Shown here piece by piece: positions 1 to 14,045 of a stretch of DNA of 64,000 nt. The stretch is from Diadophis punctatus similis. Lineage: Eukaryota > Chordata > Lepidosauria > Squamata > Dipsadidae. The notes below the pieces were generated by a model, which made no database searches, had not been told where the DNA came from, and was given only the letters and a program-made list of their open reading frames with translations. Numbering within the stretch: position 1 is the stretch's first letter; each line of letters starts with the position of its first letter. The stretch spans positions 250,738,356 to 250,802,355 of the forward strand of contig JALIGW010000002.1 in NCBI GenBank assembly GCA_023053685.1. The letters run 5' to 3'. Both the position numbers and the translations under genes were made by a program.

Positions 1-109
1 GCAGGCACTATCGTGTGGTATTGCGATGTATTTTGCCTTTGCGGAGCTAGGGTTGGGGGTAGCCTGCACGGGTCATGTCCGGCCCACAGCCGCCAGTTTC
101 ACAGGCCTG
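1..109. mobile_element. hAT-type MITE, 3' part (cut by window start)
   Basis: This is the right-hand part of the short element seen complete at 25666-25800; the two copies match closely. It ends in a degenerate GGCCTG terminus followed by the octamer GTATTGGA (110-117), the same right flank as the complete copy. The downstream 110-178 is a CR1 3'-tail fragment that also matches 25801-25865. The pair therefore marks the left part of the duplicated ZNF unit. Confidence 0.55.
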
Positions 110-195
110 GTATTGGATCTCCTGCTTAAACGGAGGCTGGATTAGAAGACCCGCAAAGTCCCTTCCAATTCTGTTCTGTTGCGATGATATTTCTT

Positions 196-1775
196 TTTTT
201 TATTACTATTAAAAAGTTTTAAGAGTACAAAGTACATACATTTTAATCTTTTCTCCCCCCCCCCTTTTCCACCCTACCCCCCCTACTCCCCCACCCAACC
301 ACCCTGGACTTCCCAGAAAAAACACAAGGTATAATTTCAAAACAAAAAGTATAAAGCTATAAAATACTAAGACAAATTATTAGTTCACGAATACATTATC
401 CATTCTTAACTCTATGTAACTTTAATATTAAGAGCTTGAAAGTATAATCTAAAATTTCTCAAACAAATAACTATTAAACTATTTGGGTTATCTTAATCTG
501 ATACTTTTTCTGAATATATTCAGTCCACCTACTCCATTCCAATATATATCTTTCATTTGAGTGATCCTTAAGATAAGATGAAATCTTGGCCATTTCAGCG
601 AGATGTGTCACTTTTACCGTCCATTCTTCAATTGTAGGTATATCTTCCTTCTTCCAATATTGTGCCACCAGTAACCTGGCAGCAGTTATAAAGTTCAAAA
701 TCAACTTAGTCTCTATAACAGAACAGTCCGTAATTATTCCCAGCAGAAAAAACTGAGGTGTGAACTTAATCTTTTTCTTTAAAATATTTTGTATAATCCA
801 CCAAATTTTTATCCAAAAAGCCTTAATTTTTTTACAAGTCCACCATATATGAAAGTATGTAGCATCCTCGCATTCGCATCTCCAACATTTTGGCTGTAAA
901 TTTGGATACATACAAGCTAGTATTTTGGGGTGTAAATGCCATCTATAAAACATTTTATAAAAGTTTTCTCTTAAATTTTGAGCCTGTGTAAATTTAACAT
1001 TTCTGACCCATATCTTTTTCCACATATCCATCATTATAGGTTCTCCAATATTTTGAGCCCATTTTATCATACAATCCTTAACTAGTTCTGATTCTGAATC
1101 TAATTCCAATAAAATATTATACAATCTTTTTATATGCATAGGGCCCTTATCTTTTATTTGTATAATCAGATTATCGTCATTTTTCAAAATACCAGTTTTT
1201 CGATCATCTTTCCATCTAGCCTGTAATTGTCCATATTGAAACCATGTTCTAGTTATTCCTTCCTCTTTTAATTTATCGAACGGTTTTAATTGAAATGAAA
1301 TTCCATCTTCAAAGAGAAGTTCTTTGTATGCAATCTTATCTAATTTTTGTTCCAAGTTTATATTTTCTATCGCGTGTCTGGGTACTGTCCATAAAGGTAA
1401 TTTCTCATTTAATTTGCCTTGGTACTTTTTCCAGACACGCAATAAAGCATTTCTAAGTATGTGACTCTTAAAGGCTTTATCTACTTTTTATCATATACTA
1501 AATAAGCATGCCACCCATGGTAAAAACCATATCCCTCAATGTTTAGCACCCTCTCTTCCGTTAAATTAATCCAATCTGTAATTGCTGAGAGAACTGCTGC
1601 TTCATAATACAGTTTCAAATTAGGCATTTTTAATCCACCTCTTTCACGTACGTCCTGCATAATCTTCTGATTTACTCTTGGCTTCTTGCCTGCCCAGATA
1701 AATTTGTTTATACCCTTTTGCCACTCCTTGCCACCCGAGCCAGTCCTCCGGGGGTTGCACGTAGCCGCCTCTAGA
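196..1775 (-). mobile_element. 5'-truncated L1 LINE, antisense, with 17-bp TSD
   Basis: This is an L1 insertion read on the - strand. The poly-T/T-rich 3' end starts at about 196. A C-rich stretch (G-rich on the L1 strand) lies at 255-300, then the 3'UTR, then ORF2 C-terminal coding from 1735 down to 474. It is flanked by perfect copies of TTGCGATGATATTTCTT at 179-195 and 1776-1792. The paralogous unit 2 has the uninterrupted site near 32268, which confirms an insertion. The first ~45 bases at the 5' junction (about 1729-1775) are not L1 but resemble 4818-4866. Confidence 0.85.
474..1735 (-). pseudogene. L1 ORF2 C-terminal fragment
   Basis: On the - strand this encodes the C-terminal third of an L1 ORF2 protein, downstream of the reverse transcriptase palm. 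A frame break near 1442-1490 separates two pieces. The longer piece (474-1442, 322 codons) ends in the cysteine-rich segment typical of the L1 ORF2 C-terminus, with a C-x2-C pair, HIWWTC and a tryptophan-rich stretch. The protein closely resembles the sense copy at 9540-10933 (shared PRHAIENI and CMYPNLQPKC), so both belong to one L1 subfamily. Endonuclease and RT domains are absent because of 5' truncation, so the copy is dead. Confidence 0.85.
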
Positions 1776-2422
1776 TTGCGATGATATTTCTTATGTCCGG
1801 ATAAGTAAAAGCATAGAAATGAAAGAGAGTGTACTTTCTTTTTCACTTGACTGTATTTGAAAACAACCCTTTGCACTGCTAAGAATTTGTGATTGACCTA
1901 GTCAACAAGTGAATTTTATCATTTTTCATTGTAATGTAAATGTTTTTCTTTTTTTCTCATCTTCTGCAACCATTTTATGCACAATTAAAGATAACCTTTC
2001 ATTTGAATCTTACAGACAAAGAGGAAGGCAATAAGAGCACTCTGGACAACTGAGGATAACAAACAACATTGAACAGCAAAGCAAGTCAGTCCAGAAATCA
2101 AAATATTTTCCATTTCCTTCAGAGAGCCACACAATTCTTCCCCTTCCTCAGCAAGTGAGAGAAAATCAAGAGGAGATTTCTAGCTGGGAAATGTAGAGGG
2201 TGAAATTCAAGCATACGTTACATGAAAAGTCAAGGGAGATTATTTTTCCATTCAGCAAAAGAGGGAAGTGAAAAAGTCAGTGGGGAGATAAAGGTCAATT
2301 GGAAAACCACGTAGTGCAGACAGTGTTGCAGGCCTCACTCTGGGAGGAAGAAAACGGCTTGAATCAAAGCACAACTAAACAAGAGATCATCCATATTTTT
2401 GACGACCTCAGGAATATGAGTT
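1776..2422 (+). other. ZNF copy 1 upstream flank, splice acceptor and degenerate linker exon
   Basis: This matches 32265-32673 of unit 2. A pyrimidine-containing stretch ending TTACAG places a 3' splice site at 2015/2016. The exon that follows resembles the start of a KRAB-ZNF final exon (KEEGNKSTLDN in one frame), but that frame stops within 12 codons, and the unit 2 copy has the same stop. A 245-base block (about 2086-2330) is present here and absent from unit 2. A second linker frame (EEENGLN, then MSCGKAP) runs into a TAG at about 2438 that both copies share. No KRAB, SCAN or BTB exon is visible in the window. Confidence 0.55.
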
Positions 2423-4462
<2,040 letters not shown>

Positions 4463-5853
4463 ACCGTGCTTCCCCGAAAATAAGACATGTCCCGATAATA
4501 AGCCCCATAGGGCTTTTCGGGACATGCGTTGAAATAAACCCCCCCGAAAATAACCCCTCCCCAACTACTTCCGGGGAAAGGGTGGGGGACATGCCGGGAG
4601 CTGCTCTTTTTGCAGCGGCCACTCTTTTGGCCAGGCGAGAGAGAGAGAGAGCGCAAGCGAGAGGCGGGTGTTGCCCACACCCCGTGGGACTAGCTCGGCT
4701 CCTCTGGGCTCTGCCTACGGCAATTTGAAACGTGAGGAAGAGGAGGTGAGCATCGATCCCTGCATCGCTGCCGGCAGGAGCGAGTTTCAAAACGCTGCCG
4801 GAGGCAGCCCAGAACACCCGAGCCAGTCCTGCGGGAGTGGTGGTGCGCGTAACCGCCTCTAGATTGCTCTCTCTCTTGCGCGTGCGCGACAAGGGGGATA
4901 ATCAGGACAGGCAAAAGCCACTGGGTAAAGAGCGACCAGAATCGAGGGAATCCTCTCCCGCAGCAGCCAAAGTTTGGGGGAAAGAAAGAAAGACTTTTGC
5001 TGTTTCTGCTTTTGGCTGCACGGAAGGAAAGCAGCAGAAGTTTTACTTTCTTTCCCCCAAACTCCGGCTCTTCGTCTTCCAAATCCAGCCAGGACAGATA
5101 ACTTGTAGCTCCGTTGCGTTCCTCAGCGTTGTGTCCAGGGAAGGAAGCCAATTGTACCGGTAAAAAAACTTCTCGGAAGTTCAATCAAACTTCTCGAACT
5201 CGCAGGAAGTTTTCTTTTACCAGTAAAATGAGCTCCCTTCCCTGGACACAATGCTGAGAAACGCGACGGAACTACCGTACAAGTCCCAAGTAGGACGCGC
5301 GTCTCACTGTGGGGCATAATTTGGGGTGGCAGTGGGGCGGGGCGGGATGGGGTTGGCCGGAGGCGGGGGAGGATCAGTGGCTCCATCGCAGTGTCTTACG
5401 TGCACTCTCCCCCATCCCGCCCGAGAGTGTGGTCGCCATCTGCTTCTGTTGCTGCGCCCGGCTAGATGTTTGGTTGCCACCGCGAGACGCACCTCTTTAT
5501 GTCCACCGCGAGATGCGCCTCTTTACTGGAGTTTGGCGGCTCTATGGTTTCTCTCGGCTGGTCTGTTTAGGGAAAAAAATCTTGCATAGTACAGAAACTC
5601 TTCTCGCTGCGAGAAGTTGTTAATTGCTCACCTCGCGAGAAGAGTTTCTGTACTATGCAAGGCTTTTTTCCCTAAACAGACCAGCCGAGAGAAACCACGG
5701 AGCTGCCAAACTCCAGTAAGAGGCGCGTCTCGCAGCCCAGCCCGCCTCCTGCATCCCGAAAATAATAAGCCACCCCCCAATAATAAGGCCAGGGGCATTT
5801 TGGGGGGGGGGGTTAAAAAAATAAGCGCCTGTCTTATTTTCGGGGAAACACGG
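4463..5853. mobile_element. TIR DNA transposon, non-autonomous, built of serial hairpins (TAA target site)
   Basis: Terminal inverted repeats begin CCGTGCTTCCCCGAAAATAA on the left and end in the complement of CCGTGTTTCCCCGAAAATAA on the right, with TAA at both edges. Removing the element gives AAATATGTAATGG, which matches the unit 2 sequence near 34796 with one substitution, so the empty site is confirmed. A 3-bp TAA duplication suggests a PIF/Harbinger-like class. The interior holds four successive inverted repeats (about 4655-4862, 4975-5065, 5116-5265, 5505-5735) and no transposase frame. Confidence 0.8.
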
Positions 5854-6064
5854 TAATGGTATTAGATGGGAAGGAGGAAGGAAAAAATGGCAACATGATA
5901 ATGCCTATCTGGCCATCAGCATTAGAAGCTGCTGGTTACAGGGAGTCCTTGATTTACGAATGTAATGGAGCTTGCCCATTCATGGGAGTGAATCTCGTAC
6001 ATTGAACGACATCACTCCCTTCTTTCGCCCAGGCATTCGTTGGTTTTTCGCTCCAGATCAGTGG
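5854..6064. other. Non-coding duplicated flank
   Basis: The first ~100 bases match unit 2 at 34803-34897. The stretch from about 5955 on is absent from unit 2. I see no gene here. Confidence 0.5.
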
Positions 6065-6350
6065 GTTTTTTTGACAATTTTTTTTTATTTTCTCCATCAC
6101 TTCATATACAATTCAATACACATATACATTAAGATATTACAATAAAAGATAAAAAATACATATTTTTTCAATATAATCAATCATTCAAAAATCAATGTCT
6201 TATTCAACACTTGCCTCGTCAGTCATCAGTCTGTTCTACTTTATTCCATTACACTCCCCTCTCTCTATCTCCAACTTCTCCTCCTACTTTCCAACTGCTT
6301 CCCTTCTCCTCTACCTTCTCTACACCTTCTCCATTCTCTTCACCTTCGCA
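6065..6350 (-). mobile_element. Short antisense L1/HAL1-type 3' fragment
   Basis: A poly-T run is followed by CTCCATCACTTCATATACA-like AT-rich sequence and then a C/T-rich tract. This resembles the antisense 3' end at 44545-44642 and 49474-49680, so a heavily 5'-truncated L1-type insertion is likely. No target duplication was defined. Confidence 0.45.
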
Positions 6351-6699
6351 AAGAAAGTGCAACAAAGAGATCTTTGCAAGATAAGTAACTCGCCATAGGC
6401 AAAGTGCCTGTGAAGATCGGTGGGGGGGGGGGCGAATAGGCGGGGTGAATGTTGCAGAGCCTCTGCAGTTGGAGACTTTTTCTCCCTGGGTACCCCTGAG
6501 ATTTTCAGCCCCAGAATTTCCCCATCAGCATCTCTTGGGGATAGGAGCACTAAGGCTATAGTTACAGATTGTGGCTCCTCATATAAGGAGAAGGCGAGAG
6601 GAGAAGAGAAGTAGAGGGGGTTCAAATTTTATCTTTTCCAAACAGTTCCAGGAATTCAGTGCACCAAGCATGTCTGTCCGGATTGTATCAAGAATGAGT

Positions 6700-7111
6700 C
6701 ACGCAACTGGATGAAACCATATGAATAACACATATATTGGGGGAGTTTGGGGTAGTGACAAAAGCAGTGTAAAATTTTAGATGTAGGAAGTTAACACCCA
6801 CCCCTCTCCCAGAAAAGTGAAATATTTTCAGAAATATTAAAAGGGCAGAATATTTCCCCTAATAGGGAAGCAGAAAATCAGCCCCCACCCTCAATAGCAC
6901 AAGGCAGATGTCCCCACTTAAGAGATAAAGAGATAGCTAGGTCTATTCATAAGCAAATGCCCTCACCCAAGATCCAACAAAGGTAGGATTAGCCCTCTAC
7001 CCATCTAGCAACAGAACTCACCACATGGCACCTGGGAAGATGACATCACCCAGCAAGGCTCAACCAAGCTTGGGACTCAAAAGACAACCTACAAAGTTAC
7101 ACCTGCAGGGC
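6700..7111. mobile_element. Probable LTR-retroelement fragments
   Basis: A segment at 6710-6787 matches 35303-35383, and a segment at 6905-7111 matches 34895-35110 of unit 2, but in swapped order. That is expected if each unit retained a different part of an LTR-internal-LTR structure. A related sequence lies at 53105-53560. No coding region is recognised and the class is uncertain. Confidence 0.35.
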
Positions 7112-7622
7112 CCCATGAAGAAGAGTTGTAGGGTTGTTGAGGGGAAAAAGGATTGTGGTTTTGTGCACAGAACCTCCAGGTTTATTTGCAACTCCTGTGT
7201 GATATCCTTTGCTTGGAGATGCCTCCTTGTTAGCCTTTGACGGCTGGGGGTTGAGAGCAGCACCAAGGGACTGGTGCTTTTATGGTCCCTCTTGCCCCCT
7301 TGGTGGGGAAATGTGGGAATAAAATTGTACAGTAGATATTTCATTTCGTAAGAATCATGAATAGCTTCTGAGAAAAAAAGGAAAGTGTCAACATTTCTGT
7401 AAACAAGGGTAACGCAAAGCTCTCTTCCCATCACATGGGAGACGTTTCCTGTTCTTTCACTTCTCTCCCAGGGCTCCTTAATGCTTTTCAAAAATCCCTT
7501 CAAATAAAGAGAGGAATGTTATTTGTAACAGCGAAAGTGACATTTTAGCTATGCAGACGAATGATCCTGATTTTGCTGGGATTGGAAGACACCAAAGAAT
7601 TCCAAAATGGTTCATTTCACCA
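7112..7622. other. Duplicated non-coding unit sequence
   Basis: This matches unit 2 at 35410-35825 and then 44263-44367. The two pieces are split there by a CR1 insertion. Nothing protein-coding is recognised. The last 26 bases (7597-7622) are the left target-site duplication of the L1 that follows. Confidence 0.6.
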
Positions 7623-8539
7623 GATGGACTGACAGCGGTTTATTATAAAAATTTACAATTAGAAATGGGAGAACCTCTTAAGGAACTATTTAACGCAATT
7701 CGATTGGAAGGAAGGGTACCCCCATCTTGGAGAACAGCCTTTATCTCCCTGATCCCGAAAGAAGATCAAGATCTTAGTCGGCCAAAAAATTATAGGCCTA
7801 TATCATTACTCAACATAGATCATAAAATCTTTGCTAAGATATTAGCAAATAGGTTGATGTTAGTTATACGACAAGTGATTCACAATGACCAATCAGGCTT
7901 TATACAAGGGAGACAAATGAGAAGTAATGTAAGACAAATTGTTAATATATTGGAATATCTTGAAAAAAACAACCAAGTCCCCGCAGCGCTTATATTTCTG
8001 GATGCAGAGAAAGCATTTGATTGAGTGAATTGGCAATTTTTAATGAAAATATTATAAGAGATGCAAATTGGAGAGCATTTTACACAATCTATCAAGGCAA
8101 TATACCAGGAACAATCAGCACAAATTATAGTTAATGGTAGCTTAACAGAACCTTTTAAAATTGGAAAAGGAACAAGACAGGGTTGTCCCCAATCTCCATT
8201 ATTGTTTATCTTAACCCTGGAGTTATTGCTGAATAAAATACGGGGGTCAGATGATTTACAGGGAATCAAGATTAGACATGAATACTGACTACGAGCATTC
8301 GCGGATGACTTGGTTGTAACTTTAACTCAACCGGGGAAATCAGCTACAGCTTTAATGAACACAATTAATCAATATGGTCAAATATCAGGGTTTAGAATAA
8401 ATTTAGGGAAAACAAAGATGATAGTTAAAAATATGAACATAAAGAGAAGAATTAGAATAACAGGATGTGAGATAGTAAAAAAAGGTTAAATATTTTGGAA
8501 TTTATATTACAACTTCAAATGGGAAATTATATAAGCATA
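7623..8539 (+). pseudogene. L1 ORF2 fragment: reverse transcriptase domain
   Basis: This encodes the RT fingers and palm of L1 ORF2: WRTAFISLIPKED, KNYRPISLLN, then the first catalytic block as DAEKAFD. The next codon is TGA (8022-8024) where an arginine CGA is expected, consistent with CpG decay. Downstream are TRQGCPQSPLLF and the second catalytic block AFADDL near 8297-8315, separated by further stops. The mariner-like element interrupts the frame at 8540. The copy is dead. Confidence 0.85.
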
Positions 8540-9537
8540 CCGTATTTTTCGGAGTATAAGACGCACCTTTTTACCCCCAAAAAGAGGGTGAAAACACCGA
8601 ATGCAGACCCACCCACCCAGCCACCCCCACCCTTTGGCCTCTGTCTTCCAGCAATTTACCTGCTTGCAGGAAAGAGGGAAGAGCTCTGTAAAGAGCTTGC
8701 AGGAAAGAGGGAAGAGCAAGTCAGTAGCAGTTTCCCGATCTACAGCTGATTAGGTTTGCCACTTGGGAAAGTGAAAGGGAAACTAACTACAAAGAGGCAA
8801 ATAGCTGGGAGAGACACAGCAGATTTTTATTTTTTGCTGAACTGGATGGAAGGGGGTAAGTGAATAACTATAAATGTCTGTAGAATGTTCAAATTATTAG
8901 ACTTATTTTTTAAAGACTGCTTTATTATTGTTCTAGAGCCAGGGGCAACTTTAAGACTTGTGGACTTCAACTCCCAGAATTCCACAGCCAGCTTTGTTAG
9001 CTTTGCTGGCTGTGGAATTCTGGGAGTTGAAGTCCACAAGTCTTAAAGTTGCCAAGGTTGGAGATCTCTGTAAATCTAGACAACTTAACAAAATAAAGAA
9101 GCTTTTTAAAATAAATGCTTGCTCTGAAGAGGCCCAGTGCTATTGTATCTTCTTTTAAATAATAGAGAATAATGTATACTTCCAGAAATTTTAATTAATT
9201 TTAACAGCTCTGTACAAGTATAGCATGAAATGTAACAGTGTCCTGTTTAGTATTAGAGTTTAGTTACCTTGGAGTAGATCTATTTAAATAATTGGGAAGC
9301 GTTAGTGTGACTACATTTAAGAAAACTTTCTGGCATAATGTACATTTCTCCGATTTTTTGCTATTTCTATGGGTCAGGCACACATGCACAGAAATACACA
9401 GCAAACAGTGTATATCATCTGTACTGTTTGCTGTTTGCCAAATTGCTTGGAGGCAGAGGCCTTTTTCCCTTGTTTTCCTCCCCCAAAACTAAGGTGTGTC
9501 TTATACTTCGGTGCGTCTTATACTCCGAAAAATACGG
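8540..9537. mobile_element. Mariner-like non-autonomous element, copy 1, TA target
   Basis: Terminal repeats begin CCGTATTTTTCGGAGTATAA and the right end is the inverse. TA dinucleotides flank both sides (8538-8539 and 9538-9539). The subterminal GGTGCGTCTTATAC motif is repeated at the right end. It interrupts L1 ORF2 cleanly, since coding resumes at about 9540. The interior is non-coding and includes a palindromic segment at about 8940-9060. A second copy lies at 53600-54582. Confidence 0.85.
8940..9060. repeat. Perfect-arm palindrome inside mariner-like element
   Basis: Arms of about 50 bases (GGACTTCAACTCCCAGAATT on the left and its inverse on the right) flank a short AT-rich loop. The same palindrome sits at the same place in the second mariner-like copy (about 53975-54105), and a diverged relative lies at 36981-37100. 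It looks like a hAT-type foldback MITE captured by the host element. Confidence 0.7.
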
Positions 9538-9539
9538 TA

Positions 9540-10933
9540 ATTATGAACCATTATGGCATAGAATACAGGTAGAAATGAAGAAATGGGGAAAACTACAATT
9601 GTCTTTGTTGGGAAGGATAGCAGCAATGAAAATGAATGTTTTGCCTAAGTCCTTATTTCTTTTTCAAATGATACCAATACTCAAAAAAGATGCAAATTTG
9701 GAAGAACGGCAGAAGGGTATTAATAAGTTTGTCTGGGCAGGGAAGAAACCGAGGATAAAACTTAAAATAATGCAAGATGTACGTGAGAGAGGAGGTTTGA
9801 AAATGCCAAACTTAAAATTATATTATGAAGCAGTAGCTTTTTCAATAATTAGTGATTGGATTAATTCAACAGAGGATAGAATATTGAACATTGAAGGGTA
9901 TGATTTGGTATATGGTTGGCATGCTTATTTAATATATGACAAGAAGGGGGATAAGACTTTTAAAAGTCATATTTTAAGGAATGCTCTATTGCGTGTCTGG
10001 AAAAAATATCAATATCAATTAAATGATAAGATACCTATGTGGGTAATACCCAGACACGCAATAGAGAATATAAGCATAGAACAAAAACAGGATGTAACTA
10101 CATACAGACAGCTTACCATAGAAAGAGGGGTATTAAATCTAAAACCTCTGAATGTATTAAAAGAGGAAAGGGTAATCCAAACCTGGTTTCAGTATGGACA
10201 GCTACAGGCCAGATGGAAAAAGGACCAGAAAATTGGTATTACGCAAAATGAGCACAATCTAATAAAACAAATTAGGGACCAAAGTCAAATGCATATAAAA
10301 ATGCATATATTATATAATATATTGATAGAAATAGATTCTGAAACAGAACTAGTTAAAGACTGTATGATAAAGTGGGAACAAAATTTCGAAGAACCAATAA
10401 TGATAGAAACATGGGAGAAGATATGGGTAAGAAACGTAAAATTCATGCAAGCACAAAACCTGAGAGAGAACTTCTACAAGATGTTTTATAGATGGCATTT
10501 AGATCCTAAAAAATTAGCTTGTATGTATCCGAACTTACAACCTAAATGCTAGAGATGCGATTGTGTTGATGCTACGTATTATCATACATGGTGGACTTGC
10601 AAAAAGATCAAAGCATTTTGGATAAAAATATGATGGATTATGCAAAATATTCTTAAAAAGAAGATAAAGTTTACTCCTCAGTTATTCTTGCTAGGTATAA
10701 TCACAAACTCTATGGCTATAGAGACTAATCTGATTCTGAATTTAACAACGGCAGCAAGACTGTTGGTAGCGCAGTATTGGAAGAAGGAAGAATTGCCTAC
10801 TATTCAAGAATGGACTTTAAAAGTAACAAACCTAGCAGAGATGGCTAAAATATCAGCATATCTTAAGGACCATTCAGATGAGAAATACAAGCTGGAATGG
10901 AGAAGATGGATTGATTACATTCAAAATAAATAG
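9540..10933 (+). pseudogene. L1 ORF2 fragment: post-RT and C-terminal region
   Basis: This continues the L1 ORF2 frame after the mariner-like insertion. It covers MKMNVLPK, the FVWAGKKPR stretch, PRHAIENI and the end of the protein, which stops at about 10933. An in-frame TAG at 10550-10552 replaces the first tryptophan after KC in the cysteine motif, and a further TGA lies near 10632. Residues match the antisense L1 at 474-1735. The copy is not functional. Confidence 0.8.
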
Positions 10934-11209
10934 GGGACTAAGAAATTCCAGATAGTTTATGAATGAATGAGCAAGGAATGTTACAACCTATCTTAATTTA
11001 TTTATTTATTTATTTATTTGGCATTCTTATATGCCGCCCAACTCCCGGAGGACTCCGGGCGGCGTACAACAGCAAAAAATACAAGAAACCAATAATAAAT
11101 ATGCATTTAAAAACAAATATAAAAATTAAAACCGTAATATTAAAAGTATACAATAACCATTCAACAATCATACATACTTGGGGTGAGCTCAATGGATTAC
11201 GCTCTACCC

Positions 11210-12189
11210 TCAGCCTGCAGGAAGAGCCATATCTTAACAGCCTTGCGGAAGGCCAGCAGAGTGGGGATAGTTTGGGTCTCTGGGGGAAGTTGGTTCCAGA
11301 GCACGGAGCCGGCCACAGAGAAGGCTCTCCCCCTAGGGCCCGCCAGCCGGCATTGCTTGGCCGACGGGACCTGGAGGAGGCCAACTCTGTGGGCCCTAAC
11401 CGGTCGAAGGGAAGTGTGAGGCAGAATGCGGTCCCGGAGATAACCTGGTCCTAAGCCATGAAGGGCTTTAAAGATGGTGATCAACACCTTGAATCGGACC
11501 CGGAGACCGATGGGCAACCAATGCAGCTGGTGGAGTACAGGTGTCACGTGGGTGTACCTTGGCACACCCACCACAGCACGCGCAGCCGCATTTTGCACCA
11601 GCTGAAGTCTCCGGATACTCTTCAAGGGTAGCCCCATGTAGAGCGCGTTGCAGTAGTCCAGTCGGGAGGTGACAAGGGCATGAGTGACTGTGAGTAGAGC
11701 CTCCTTCTCCAGGTATGGCCGCAACTGGTGCACCAGGCGAACCTGTGCAAAGGCCCCCCTAGCCACAGCGGAAAGATGGTGATCCAATTTTAGCTGTGGA
11801 TCTAGGAGGACCCCCAAGTTGCGGACCTGATCTGAGGGAGTCAGTTTCGCTCTCTTGAACATCAAGGAGGGACAGTTGTCTTGGTCCTTAGGAGGCAATA
11901 TCCAAAGCCACTCAGTCTTGTCGGGATTAAGTCTGAGTCTGTTCCTCCCCATCCAGATCCTAATGTCGGCCAGGCATCGGCACATTACATCGACTGCCTC
12001 CCTGAAGTCAGACGGGGTGGTGATGTACAGCTGGGTGTCATCAGCGTACTGGTGGTAACGCACCCCATGTCTGCGGATGATCTCCCCCAGCGGTTTCATG
12101 TAAATGTTAAACAGGATGGGCGAGAGAACCGACCCCTGAGGCACCCCACATGATAGGGGCCTAGGGGACGATCTCTGTCCTCCTGTCAA
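11210..12189 (-). pseudogene. CR1 ORF2, C-terminal half of RT and thumb region
   Basis: Read on the - strand it begins at VLTGGQRSS, where the hAT breaks the frame, then [18 protein letters not shown] and the catalytic [10 protein letters not shown]. After that come [16 protein letters not shown] and the CR1 C-terminal tail ending LFLQAEGRA. The frame stays open across this section. Function is lost because the N-terminal part of the RT lies 2.3 kb away beyond the hAT. Confidence 0.8.
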
Positions 12190-13699
12190 CACTGTTCCCT
12201 CTAAGCTGCGCTGGTGCGCGGGCGCGCAGGCAACAACAAACTTCAGCGCAGCACTTTTCAAGTGCAGCGCACCACCCTGCGAGCACGCCCGTCACCCAGC
12301 CTGCTTATGATCTCTGAATGCTGTCTGGCTTTAAATCGAATGGGGTCTTAGTTCTGCAGTGGGTGGTCTCCTAATGTGTATGTGTGTGTGTGTAGGGGGG
12401 GGAGTATGAGAGAAAGAGGGAGGGAGGAGGAGGGTGTGTGTATGCACACGTGCGTGCTCGGGTGGTGGGGGGAGATTTTAAAAACTTCCGGCGTGAAGCT
12501 TCTAATCCAGCACGGAGCCATCCCCTGTGCCTCCTTTGCCCCCGGGCGCCCTGCGAACAGGCTGCCTTCCTCCCCTCAGCTAGCCTTCGCACCCCCGCTC
12601 CCCGCCCAAATGTTGTGGCTACTCCTCGTAAATCTCCAACCTTCACACCTCCAAACAGTAGTTAAGTGTCTGGAGTGCCTGCATCTCCCTCTCTGGGACT
12701 AGTCAAAAATAGAAGGGGAGGGGGAGGAGGAGGAGAAGAGGAGGAGGAAGAAGGCAAGGAAGAAGACGTTACCAACAGGCAACAGACTGCAAATTATGCA
12801 GACAGAAATTCTTGCCTATTGCCAGGTCACGACTCACGGTGCTTTCTTTCTCCTGGAGTCCGGGTGACCACCCCCCTTCCTATTCAACCCGGTCTGGCCC
12901 CACCCCCGGCTTCCTTACTCCGGTCTCCCCAGTGTCTCTGTCCTCACCCCTCCCCCTCAAACACCCAGCCTTGCAACTGCAAATAACTCAGTGATAAAAG
13001 ATTTTTTTCCACCAACTGCAGGAGATAGTGCTAATCTTTTAATAAAAGATCCCATTACAATAGGATCTGTCTGATCTAGATCTAGAAATACAGCCATGCT
13101 AATATTAGAAGACACTAATCATGCTGAATGTAGCTGTTGGGAATCATTTAGCATTTCTGGAGGACCATTGTTTCCCCATCCCTGATACAGAATTTTAACA
13201 AATGAACTTCTGTCTGCTGGAATGCAACTTTTAAAATAGTAATGTCAATAATCTTGCAAAGTAGAGTTATCATTTAGGAATGGAATTGGAATTGGAATAA
13301 TAAATAGGAGCTGCTTCATGGCTTTACTTGATTCTTTTGTTCATTTTTTAATTTCGCTATGGCAGTCTGTTACAAACAATATTAAAACTTGAAAGCCTGT
13401 TTAACATTTCATTCATTAACTTAGGCAAGGCAAATTTGTAAATTCCAGCAGGTGAAATTGGAGTTTGTGCTCTGAAAAAGGCCCTAAATCTGCCTTTTCC
13501 CACATTCCTTATATCCTTATACCACTGTTGGTCAGCTTTTGATCCAGTTCTACAAGGACCCTTTAACCTTCCTATGTTCATATGGACAAACGGAAAAACA
13601 ATAAAGAGCCATCATGGCCCACAGAAAATAAGACTTCTTTGCACATTCCAGTTTTTAGCCTGGTGCTTTAAACCTCTACACCAAACTGATTTTATTGTT

Positions 13700-14030
13700 A
13701 TAGGGGAAGGGAAGGGAAGGAAGAAAGGGAGGGAGGGAGGAAAGGGGAAGGGAAGAAGCAAGAAGGGAGGAGGGAGGGAGGAGTAAAGGGAAGGGAAGGA
13801 AAGGGAAGGGAGGAAGAAGGGAGGAGGGAGGGAGGGAGGAGGAAAGGGAAAGGACAGGGAAGGCAGCAAGAAGGGAGGAGGAAAGGGAAAGGGAAGGAAG
13901 GGAGGAGGGAGGGAGGGAGGAGGAAAGGGAAAGGGAAGGGAGGGAGGAGGAAAGGGGAAGGAAAGGAAGGAAGGGGAAGGGAAGGAAGAAAGGGAGGGAG
14001 GGAGGAAAGGAAAGAAGCTTTTTCTCTAAC
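13700..14030 (+). repeat. Polypurine tract (GGGAAGGA-type)
   Basis: About 330 bases are almost purely purine on the + strand, built of GGGAAGGAAAG and GGAGGGAGG variants. Long mirror-like purine runs can form triplex DNA; whether this one does is inference. Confidence 0.85.
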
Positions 14031-14045
14031 ATATTGAACATCACA

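Noticed and set aside
13612..14044. Leu/Ser/Pro-rich - strand frame
   Set aside because: Translation of the polypurine tract.
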